A DNA stretch of 64,000 nucleotides from contig NW_003314333.1 in NCBI RefSeq assembly GCF_000143415.4, positions 372,001 to 436,000 of the forward strand, given 5' to 3'. The number at the start of each line of letters is the position of its first letter. Positions within the stretch are counted from its first letter, which is position 1. Below are positions 35,044-44,157 of the stretch, piece after piece. A model generated the notes under the pieces. The model saw only the letters and a program-made list of their open reading frames with translations, did no database searches and was not told the DNA's origin. Position numbers and translations under genes: made by a program. The stretch is from Selaginella moellendorffii (Eukaryota > Streptophyta > Lycopodiopsida > Selaginellales > Selaginellaceae).

Positions 35044-35154
35044 CGAATGCGATTGACCCCACATTGTAGAGGAGAGTATTTCCACCCTTCACGTTTCCTC
35101 GACCAAAACCCTTTCAACGACCATCGGGAGCACCATTCGCTAATATTGTAGATG

Positions 35155-35201
35155 GTAAAATTGACTTGTACCATTTTTTATGCTGACGCATTTCATTTCA
35201 G
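35155..35201 (+). other. Intron (47 bases) before HAD exon
   Basis: Donor GATG/GTAAAA and acceptor TTTCATTTCAG, phase 1. Present at the same place in the duplicated copy (from about 60057 to 60103). Confidence 0.7.
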
Positions 35202-36098
35202 AGTCACGGCGAAGGTACTGTATCGTTTTTGATCTGAACGGTGTCCTTTTCTCCCATGAGTGTGGCTCATCCTCGAATGTCACTACACCCTCCAAAGCCT
35301 GCGGTCGCAAGTTGGTCAAAAGAGACAGATTCACATTAATCACACGGGAGAAACTGCGGGATCTAATAATGACCATGCGACACTTAAAACAGAGGGCCGG
35401 GTTCAATTTGCAATTGGGAGTTTGGACATCCATGATGCGCCACAATGCATTAACGTTGCTACAGATGATGCACGATCAGACGCGAGTAATATTACCATTT
35501 GACTTTCTCCTAACGCAGGAGGATTGCTTGACTATGGTCCATGTGAGGGGTAGCAAGCCCATCTTCGTCAAGCCAAAGGCTGTAGTGATGAACCGGACTG
35601 CTAGGTCAAGTGAAATCCTCATCATCGATGACTCGCCGATTAAAATTGCAGCGAACACGCACACATATGCAGTGCACCCCATCTCTTGCAGTATGGAAAC
35701 TAGGGAGAAGAAACCGTATGTTCTGGGGGACCTTGCAAAACGGCTTGGAGCGATGGTGATAGAAAACCGGCCAGTCCAGGAGGTGGCTGCAGAAATCAAC
35801 CAAATGGCAGATGGAACGGTATATCAGAAGCCATTTGATCGGACAGACACCAGTCATCATTTATGGCATGTATATTGTCTAGCCAAGCACTATCCGCATC
35901 TCCATAATCTGCTCAACCGGATGGGTTCTTCGACCACTGAACATGAGCGTGGACGTATTAGAGAAGAGATGGCATTACTATTGGGTTTAAATCCTGATAG
36001 TGTGGAGAGTGATGAAATTCCAAGATTATTGTATAGGTGTTGGAGGCAAAAAATAACAGTCTAAGATGGCATGTATTTATTTAAAAATGTAACTTATT

Positions 36099-36120
36099 AT
36101 GGCATGGGGTTCCATGCCAT
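36099..36120. repeat. 22-bp palindrome after the ParB-HAD gene
   Basis: ATGGCATGGGG and its near mirror image, 36 bases after the stop codon. It could act as a 3' hairpin. It is conserved in the duplicate at 61001-61022. Confidence 0.8.
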
Positions 36121-36412
36121 TGTATTAATATTAAAAGACAATTCTTTGAGAGGATTTGCATTATACTAGAAGTGTTACAGCATGTTATTGGAAGTCTACG
36201 AAGTTGTTTTATTAATAAGGGGAAAGTAAAGATTGAATGGGGACTTGGGCTCCACCTAGACTCGGAACAACTGAGCCAATATTAAAAGGATGGAAAGAAA
36301 TTGGACGACGATGACAAGGAGAAGAGAGAGGTGAAGAAGTGGCAGGGGGAGGAGAAGTGATTGAGTAGACATTTCCTTGTTTAAAATAAAATGGCATATG
36401 CCTCAATGCAGT

Positions 36413-36985
36413 TGAATTTTGTTATATTTATATACTATATAAAGGTTTGGAAACCTTATTTTACAAGTGGGATAATGACAATTCCCACTTTAACGAAATA
36501 GAGCTTAAAGGCGTCCTAGGCATGCCAGAGAAGGTAAGAAATCATCTTCTATTTTGGTTGTCTCTAAAGTTTTATTATTCAGGTTATGATGTGGACCTAA
36601 TATGTGTTCTGCAAAAGAGAAAATGACGGTTTTCGTGATAGCGAGCGTGCTGCAAGGGTTTTGCCAGGGTATGATAGCTTTATTGACATCATACCAAATC
36701 TCATAGACAACGACATCCACAACACATTGTCTGGGTATCGGTTCCAATCTCCATTGGCGATGCATGTCCTACTTGAGCTTTATTGCCCAACTAGGGATGT
36801 TGTCATCGATTGCATAGTAGGTAGTGGTTCGATAGTCAAAGCAGCATGTGACTTTGGTAGATTGGTGTTTGCGATTGAAGAATATGATTTCTTCAAACGC
36901 CGTCTTAGAGGTTTTCGTCCTCTCTATCAGTTTCATCTAGGAGGTAATTTATGGTGTTTTAAAAACTTATATCCAATATATATTT
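36413..36985 (+). pseudogene. Methyltransferase-like C-terminal fragment
   Basis: An exon-like frame (LYKGLETLFYKWDNDNSH at about 36430-36480) follows a degenerate palindrome ending in AATGCAG at 36412. After a probable intron (36535-36582) comes a domain with FCKRENDGF, SPLAMHVLLELYCP and IDCIVGSGS (about 36815-36835), resembling the C-terminal motif I (DPFxGSG) of beta-class N4/N6 DNA methyltransferases. Here the first residues are degenerate and GSG is kept. A TAA at about 36598 breaks the frame where CAA would restore it. The matching part of the third copy is at 55.1-55.3 kb (minus). Confidence 0.55.
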
Positions 36986-37366
36986 AGTTTTCTAAAAGTC
37001 TTCCTAGGTATGCATGGCATATCATATGCAATGTGTAAATTGGGGAATGGTATGAAAAATCAATTTTTTAATGATCCATTAAAAGCCAATTGAATGCATC
37101 CCCTTGCAATGAGATAATGATTGTGCCATTGACAGTGTCAGTGCACCAGATAGTGATAGTGATAGTGTCAGTGACAGAGCCAATTTCAGTGTCAGAGATG
37201 CCAGAGTTACAGGGTCAATCTGTCAAATTTCATAATTACTAGTATTAGGAGTTTATTATCTATAGGTAATACAATTTTGTTAATAAAAAAAAGGCCAGAA
37301 GGGGGGGGGGGGGGGGGGGGATGAATAATATCATAGTGTAAGAATTATTAGTAGCTAGAATTTTCA
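36986..37366. other. Non-coding stretch with GTCAGTG words and a G run
   Basis: Short repeats of AGTGTCAGTG/GATAGTG occur at about 37110-37200, and a run of 20 G at 37301-37320. Nothing else is recognisable. Confidence 0.5.
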
Positions 37367-37912
37367 TTAGGATGGCCTGAAAATACCATATTCAGCACTT
37401 GTGGATGTAATATTTACTAACGAAATATTGTTCCTCACTATGAAATGAAAAAAGTTATGGGTTTTTAACCCTTTTTTTATTTTCTTAAACATCCATTTAT
37501 GCCCACCTTCCACACCAGTTCTTGAGCAATTGTGACAGTGTTCTAGAAAAGTTTCTAGACCCATACAGCCTTCTATTTTATCTAAATAAAAGTAGCAGAT
37601 GGGACACTAGAGATAATATGTGTTCATTCTTTCAAAAGTTTCAGCCATATCTGGAGCAAGATCTTGAAGAAACATCTGGCATCACTTTTGAAGCATTTGA
37701 GGCAATCCATCTTTAGTAGCAACATCTAGAACATTATCTAGAAGAGGGATCACTTGTTTAGTCACACTTGGGGCTACAAAAGGAAAAGCCTCACAACAAT
37801 TGTTGTGTGGAGGTAAGGGTGGAATGTTGGTAGAAGTTGGAGACAAAGGTGGAGACTCATATAAAATGCATGGGGGCTAAGTGCGAATAGCAATAGCATT
37901 TTTCCTAGCCAT
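37367..37912 (-). pseudogene. Orphan Cys/His-motif protein, copy a (broken)
   Basis: The minus-strand frame begins at about 37912 (Met-Ala-Arg-Lys) and shows the same layout as the neighbour at 38172-38726: a basic start, YESPPLSPTSTNIPP, then CPICYFY, GCMGLETFLEHCHNC, GHKWMFKKIKKGLKTH and SAEYGIFRP. Three in-frame stops interrupt it. The C-x2-C ... H-C-x2-C ... H spacing suggests a zinc site. I do not recognise the family. Confidence 0.55.
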
Positions 37913-38171
37913 TCCTACACTCTAAATAAACTGAAATTTCAATGCTGAAAGCATTCCTTGTCAGTATTTATACTAACAAAAGATCTAGGGGTTCTTGAAA
38001 GTTTAAATTGTCAGTCTCAAAAATAGGACTTTAGAATTATAACAGTGTCAGAACCACTTGTATATATAATAATATCTTTATACATGATAAAATACTATCA
38101 TTCTCGAAAATATAAGATTCTACAACTTTACTCATAAAGAATTATACTTTTGAAAAAACTATGCATGACTT

Positions 38172-38726
38172 TCACATTACATTAAAAGGTGGCCTAAATA
38201 TCCCATATTCAGCACTTACTGATGCAGTGTTCACTAATGGAATATTATTCTCCACCATGAAATCATAATAGCTGTGTGTTTTTAATTCTTTCTTGATTTT
38301 CTTATACATCCACGCATGCACACCTTCCAAACCCGCTCTTGGGCATTTGCGACAATGCTCAATAAAATTTACCAAACCCATGCAACCATCTATTTTGTTT
38401 ATATAAAAGTTGCATATAGGACACTGAAGATAATATGTATCTACATTAAGCTCCCCTGCCATATCTGGAGCGAGATTTTGAAGAAAATATTGACATCGCT
38501 CTTAGAGAATTGGAGGCAATCCAACTCTTTTAACAACATTATAAGGAAGAATTTCTTGTTCAGTTGCACTCGAGGTCGCAAATGGAACAGCCTCACAATA
38601 GCCCTTAAAATGAAAAAGAGGATTGTTACGTAGAGGTGAAGGTGGATTATTGGTTGAGATTGGAGATGGAGGTGGAGACTCATATGAAAGGCCTCTAGAA
38701 CCAAAAGTAAACTTTTTCCTAACCAT
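38172..38726 (-). pseudogene. Orphan Cys/His-motif protein, copy b (one stop)
   Basis: ATG at 38726 (MVRKKFTFGSRG), Pro/Ser-rich N-terminus, one in-frame TAA at about 38500, then CPICNFYINKIDGCMGLVN, HCRKCPRAGLEGVHAWMYK and a C-terminal SAEYGIFRPPF. It is a tandem paralogue of copy a, about 0.8 kb away and better preserved. Function unknown. It may belong to the giant element's gene set, since it lies inside the right TIR. Confidence 0.55.
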
Positions 38727-39769
38727 TGCAACACATAAGAAGAATTAAACTTCCCAGCAATAAGAATTCTTTAATTAATATACTATATTTCAATCTCGGG
38801 AATGATGTTTTATTATGACATGATAATATATTGAATCATTATTGTCAGTCTCAGTAATTTCAACCTACTATGAGAGACAAGTGGTTATAGGGTTTCAGAA
38901 GCTAAAAACTAGCATATAATTAATATGAAGCTTTATTTTATATAGCCGGTCTACCATATATAATAATGGCGAATACACATAGGCACGCGAGTATGCCTTT
39001 TTGCAAGATTACCTTTCAATCCCAAAATCATATATAGATTTAACTCTTTGATTTATCCACATCATATATCTTTGCAAAGACAAAACATATCAAAAGGAAT
39101 AAGATATATATAAAAAACTTACTTTTTTTTATAATAATTTAGTGGATTACAAAAGCCATTGAAAGGTTTATAAAGTGGATTTATTAGTGCTTTCCGCTGT
39201 GTTGTCCATTTCTTCTTTTCTCTTGCTTTGGATTGTTGTTTCGGAAGTAACAAGAGCATTTTTATCAATAGTGACACTGGTCTCCACATTTTCGGATGGG
39301 TAATAAGGACTAGGCATGTAATATGGAAATTGTGGTATTGAAATAAAATTAACATTCTCCCATTTCTATATGCTAAAACTACTTATAGATTTTTTGTCTT
39401 CCTTCCTTCCCATCTCTGTAAACCCTAAAGAATGAACAAGTGAATCAATGTTTTAAATTATTTATATATTTCTGGTCAATTGTTGAAATGTACAATAGAA
39501 ATTTTAGGTTCATTCGAACTTCAATATTCCCATTTTATTTAGGACCAATAAAGCTTAAAATTTTCTATGGGTTCAAACGAACTTCTAATTCTAGAAATAG
39601 TATTTTATTGTATAAATTGCATTAGAAAGATTCAAAAAATAGAAATTTCTCTGAACCATTGATACTTAAATTCATAAATTCAAGTTCACCAAAGAATAAG
39701 ATTTTTTTGACTTAATATTTCCTTATAAAACTTATGGTTGACTATGTTGACTAGCATTGACTTGAGCTG
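38727..39769. other. AT-rich non-coding DNA inside right end
   Basis: No coding frame, repeat or RNA gene is recognisable before the right TIR. Confidence 0.4.
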
Positions 39770-39814
39770 AATTGAGCTCAACTCGTGAACTCAACTCAAC
39801 TTTGGACCATCCCC
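39770..39814 (-). repeat. Right terminal inverted repeat
   Basis: The reverse complement starts GGGGATGGTCCAAAGTTG and continues into TCACGAGTTGAGCTCAATT, matching 15600-15660 except for a 16-base insertion on the left and several substitutions. Confidence 0.7.
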
Positions 39815-39822
39815 GGTTTGTG
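39815..39822. repeat. Right target-site duplication of giant element
   Basis: GGTTTGTG, identical to 15592-15599. Confidence 0.75.
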
Positions 39823-40150
39823 ATTTGTCAACACCACAAATATTACACCATAAAGATAGTGTTGCCACATCTGCAAAGCATGAACACTAGAGAGTAACTC
39901 TTGCTCATTATGGAATAGCGTTACTCTATGGGATTCAAAGTTCGACTGTTATATAAAATATGCTATCCCTTTTGCATAAGAACTCCAAACAAAAAATCAG
40001 ATTAATTTTCATAGATACACTTGATAAACTGCCTTAATAATGCACTCAACACTTTATATGAACAAGTATATTAATGAGAAAATTTATCACTCTTCCCCTT
40101 CTGTAAAGGCATTAATGTGTTCCACTGCTCATTTGACAAAAAGGTCACTT
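39815..40150 (-). pseudogene. Gypsy RNase H relic, upstream half
   Basis: Minus-strand reading gives GVLMQKG, YNSRTLNPIE and, after a frameshift, IFVVLTNHK directly at the insertion point, matching the gypsy RNase H pattern (GAVLMQ..., SRTLN..E..Y, FVVLTDHKSL). It continues into the relic at 15330-15599. Further upstream traces (about 40150-40200) are too decayed to place. Confidence 0.7.
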
Positions 40151-40417
40151 ACACAAAGACAAGATCACCCACCTTATACTCTAAGAATTGGTGATGCTCA
40201 TTAGAAAACTTGAACGAAGTTAAGCCCTTATTTTGCCATTTTTGGAAAGCAACCCTAAATAATGGTGGAATTAAAATTGCATTTGGGTAAGGATGTTCAA
40301 GATAAGCTTGAGTCAGATAAATTTGACTCAGAGATGACTTATTTAGCTATAAAAACTAATGAGATTGTGGTGGTGTGCAAATGGAATTTGCAGGTAGCTC
40401 AGGTTAGAGCAAAGATT

Positions 40418-40625
40418 GTAGGCAAATTACACCAATGGAAGATATAAATTTTAGTTCCATTGTGTTGGCTATTGTTGTAGGCAAATTGCACCAATGGAAG
40501 ACATAAATTTTAGTTCCATTGTGTTGGCTATTGTTGTAGGCAAATTGCACCAATGGAAGATATAAATTTTAGTTCCATTGTGTTGGCTATTTTTGTAGGC
40601 AAATTGCACCAATGGAATATATAAA
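40418..40625. repeat. 59-bp tandem repeat, about 3.5 units
   Basis: Units start at 40418, 40477, 40536 and 40595 with GTAGGCAAATT(A/G)CACCAATG. They are nearly identical, so the amplification is recent. Confidence 0.9.
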
Positions 40626-40744
40626 TCTTATTATCTCTACCTTTAACCAAATTTATGGCAAATACACGAATGCCAATAATAGAAGATGTAACCTTATTAT
40701 TAATATCATCTTTATTAAGACTAATGAAATATAATGACATCTTA

Positions 40745-42990
40745 TTATATGCTTTTAAATTTGAACTTCACCCAACCAATACTACTCAAACCCAAGGACA
40801 CTTAACCCTAAATATCTTAAAACCTTTAATAGATTGAAAAAGAAGGTGCACTCTTATTCATGGGCCCTTTCCTTTATATTTGAAGTTTATAGATCATTTT
40901 TCAAGGTGATCTTTTTTGTTGCTTATAATCTATCATATTTCCCTACAAATTCATGCCCTTGTGAATGAAAGTTAAGATAGTTTTGTTGAGAGCCCTCTTG
41001 ACAAATTAGATCCCTATTAAATGTTAATCTCAACATGTGGTATGATTCTTTTACCTAACCAATAGAGTTAGACCTGAAACCGCTTCGATAACAAATGTAA
41101 GCTTTTAAATTTGGACTTCTTATGACGTCATCAAAGGACACTTAACCTCAAATATCCCAATACTGTTAATTGAGTAAAAAAGAGGGTGCACTTTTGTTCA
41201 TGGGCCTTTTCCTTTTATATTTTAACCCTATAGATTGTTTCTCAAGTCATTCTTTTTGGTTGTTTACACTTATTTTATTTTAATCTCAACTTTAATAATG
41301 TTAATATCACAGCATCACCTCAATACTATCAATACCAAAACAAAGTTAGAATAAAGCAAGAGTGAATCACCATTCAAAACTTTTTAACAACCAAGCTAAC
41401 TAAGGTCAAAGATACCTTACTTAATCTTTAAGACCAATTCTTTAATAATCCTCAATTATAGATAACACATAATCAAGGAGTGAATCACCGTGTCTGAGAT
41501 TTAATGTAATCCAACACTATGGACTAAACACAACTATACAATATCAATAGAGGTGGAACTAATATGCAAACATAGAAAAATTATGAAAGCCCAAGAACAC
41601 GATTCTTAGTAATACTATTTGGTAAATAAGCCCATCACTGCTAAATAATCATTGAGCTAAGCAAGTGCTAGTAATCCTTGAAAAAACCTATAAGTAATCA
41701 CTAATCGCAAAACAACCAAACACTAAACTCATATCATTGAGTTATATACTTGTCTAATAAGAAGGTAAGACACTAGGTACAACATATAAAAACTTGGACA
41801 AGTACGAAAAAATGACTACTTGAATCCAATCTAACTGTGATAAGTTCACTAACACATTTAGCTAATAACTCTGAGCATAACTAAAGAGGCTAAGTATGCA
41901 TAATTAACATTTAGTTGAAACTAAAGTGAAGATCATGAGATAGATTTATATGGTATACAACTTCCTAATGGACAAGGCTTCAATATAAGTACTAACATCT
42001 CAACTGCAAACAACTAAATTGGATATCACTATCCTTAACAATGGCACAAGGCCACCAAAACTAAGTCAAAATCAATGAGAACTCACTACTCTCATAGAAT
42101 TTAATGAAATACAAGGTGCAATATGCCATTAAGCATAATGTATAAAAGAAAAGTATAAGTGTCATTTTTCTAGAAAAATGCAACTAACTACTTTTCTACG
42201 CTAATACTAGACCTTATCCAACTTAATTGCCTTAGCTTTAAAAGTTAGTATTCCTTTTGGGCTGCATCATACAAACTATTTATTAAGGATAAGTCAACTA
42301 AAGTTAAGTCTAACCCTTTTACTAGCTTGCAATGGCTCATGAAAACAAAATGGTTTCCAAGAAAAATAATCAATAAATTAGCCATTGGAAAAGTTTAAGA
42401 AATTTTTTGGAAATTTTTCCATCCTAAATAAAAAATGACTTAACCAACTTCCTCCTACTTACAACTTCATATCAATTCATTTCAACACAAATTCTCATGA
42501 CCCAATAAAATGCATAAGCATCTACCAAAATGCCTATATCTTAATATCAAATATTGACATCCACAAAAATGCAAAATAAACATCCAAGATTGGATCATAA
42601 AAACCATATCTTTAGATATCTATATTGCACTAACACTCTTTTTTAATCACTTTCAAGATCAAATATGAAACCAAAACACTAATAATAAAAATAATAGGCT
42701 CTAAGGACAACTTCTCATCACTCAATTCCACTAATACAAATGTTACCAATGCCAATGTTTTAACTACATACTTTCTCCATCTAACATTTAGAGTAGTCCA
42801 AGTGTTAATAACTCCATTAACAAGCTATAATAAATAAATGCTATAACCTTCTTAAAACTCAATATGCAACTCTCAAGGAACTAAGGTACCAACTTAAATT
42901 TAACATAATGGATTACCAACTAAATTACTCAAGGAGCAATAGTAAAGTTCTTTGAGAAAGAATAGAGCATTGTAACTCAAACTTTCCAAT
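40745..42990. other. AT-rich DNA with direct repeats and an LTR/PBS-like junction
   Basis: About 180 bases recur (40745-40935 and 41101-41285; GCTTTTAAATTTG, then GGACACTTAACC, then TTCATGGGCC). At 41078-41101, CGCTTCGATAACAAATGTAAGC resembles, on the minus strand, an LTR end (TTACA) followed by a decayed tRNA-Met primer site, as in families A and B. Beyond 41.3 kb I see only AT-rich DNA without features. Confidence 0.4.
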
Positions 42991-42999
42991 GGTAAACCT

Positions 43000-43650
43000 G
43001 AGTCTGAGTACTAATACAGATTGTGGGTGAAAGCCCAAACAAATTTGGGGTAAAAGGTTGCAAGGACTTTTAAAAGTATAATAAAGATAGTGAAGTTAAA
43101 GATTTAGTCTTGAAAGAATTCTTTAATGGTGCTTCCAAACGAAGTTGAGGCTAGAATTAAGGGTTAGTAATCTTGGGTGGGAGTGAAGATAAACTTGGGA
43201 GTGTTAAAAAAACTCTTTAAAGAAGTGCTCAAAAATAACTTCTACTCATGGAAAAGAAATTAACTAATTATGCTCTTGGTTCATGTGAAATGGTGCTTCA
43301 CTTGAGTACTATAAGGCTCATTCTCTTTCTAGGGGCTTGGGCCTTCCCTTTGGGATAGAGGTGGGGAGTTAAAGTATGTATACTAAGCCATTAGGCCATG
43401 GTGTTAGGATTTAGAGGGTCTCATGAGCAAATTTTGTTGTACCAAAAGATGTTAAAGTTTCATATGCTTGGCTACTTATGCTTAAGGGAGTATAACCTAA
43501 TTTAAATTTAATCTATCCTTGGGAAAGGAATTGGGAAAAAGTGTGAGAATCTATAAAGTGATAGTTAACACCCATTGCTTATGTAATGAGTAGTTGAACC
43601 TAAATAGAATCAAACCAAAGTTAATACAATTTAAAACAAAGGCAAAGGTG
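43000..43650 (+). repeat. Eroded family A LTR remnant
   Basis: It follows the order of family A LTR landmarks: GTGAAAGCCCAAA, AAAGTATAATAAAGATAGTGA, CTTGGGTGGGAGTGA, GGTGCTTCACTTGAGTAC, TAGGGGCTTGGGCCTTCCC and TTAGAGGGTC. It is much more AT-rich than 9328-10463, consistent with long C-to-T decay. The 5' part with the GAGTCC array is missing. Confidence 0.8.
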
Positions 43651-44157
43651 GTTCATAAATCTAAAGATTGAAGATTGAAGAATATTTTAAGAATCTTTAA
43701 CAAAAGAACTTAAGATTTAGAGATAAGAATGAACTAGAAAAAAAGCACTTGCAAGCATTGACATAAAGAAACAAAGCAAAAACTCAAAAGTATGGGAAAA
43801 ACACTGAGAAAATAATCCAAAATCTTGAGAGATCAAAATGGAATCATGCTCAAGGAAGAAAACATGATTTTTTATTATGTTGCTATGTGTTGCACCAGCT
43901 CTATATTCTTATGCTTCTTGGACTCTCTCCTTAAACTGATACCTAACCTAGGCAATAACAGCAACATTGGCCAGGGGAAGTTGGACTTAGATTTTCTGGA
44001 GCTTCTGCTCTTATTGCAGTTGCAACTATGCAACCCAGGAAGTAGAAGGCTGAAGAACAAAACAAACAAAGAGAAACGAATCCATCAACGTCGAGTGCTG
44101 TTGTCGCAAAGGACGGTCACTAGACTGGTAAGGGAGAGATGTATTCTTAAATCGTTC

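Larger units (their letters stand above)
30712..36063 (+). pseudogene. ParB/DGQHR-like to FCP1-like HAD fusion gene, multi-exon, broken
   Basis: One reading frame can be followed through at least eight short introns. The N-terminal part (30712-31740) has a basic linker and then a domain with LINRKVLDDQNIRFYAVSGQHSSLAM (split here: LINRKVLDDQ, then VSGQHSSLAM), resembling the ParB/DGQHR nucleotide-binding motif. A long helical part follows (31743-33120), then a basic part, an Asp/Glu-rich part (34060-34250) and a Thr/Pro-rich part with EMACxHTPS repeats. The C-terminus (35202-36063) is FCP1/SCP-like: VFDLNGVL at 35231, GVWTSMM, KPIFVKP and EILIIDDSP at about 35615. Nonsense codons at 31740 (TAA), 32886, 33120 and 33892 (TGA) and 35067 (TAG) are all explainable by C-to-T changes; the 35067 stop is CAG in the duplicate at 59-61 kb. 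The true start is unresolved. I read it as one gene because all junctions are in frame. Confidence 0.7.
15600..39814. mobile_element. Candidate giant TIR DNA transposon (24.2 kb)
   Basis: The ends are inverted repeats. The first 18 bases from 15600 and the reverse complement of the last 18 before 39814 align without gaps at 11 of 18 positions. After a 16-base insertion on the left, a nearly perfect match follows (TCACGAGTTGAGCTCAATT with AGTTGAG before it). Both ends are bordered by GGTTTGTG. The outside sequences are two adjacent halves of one gypsy RNase H frame, which shows independently that everything between was inserted. Cargo includes transposase-like, methyltransferase-like and ParB-HAD genes plus a dedicated palindrome family. 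An 8-bp duplication fits hAT, P, Zisupton-like and some MULE elements. I cannot assign the superfamily. Confidence 0.7.

Noticed and set aside
24656-36120. Palindromes as independent MITEs with target duplications
   Set aside because: The 22-bp unit has no constant flanking duplication and no longer arms. Its repeated position before AG acceptors fits an intron-linked element better.
15600-39814. Element ends as an LTR pair or a Helitron
   Set aside because: The ends are inverted rather than direct, with an 8-bp duplication and no TC...CTRR ends or LTR-type PBS at the borders.
40418-40625. CRISPR-like regular spacing
   Set aside because: Units are contiguous tandem repeats without unique spacers, in eukaryotic DNA.
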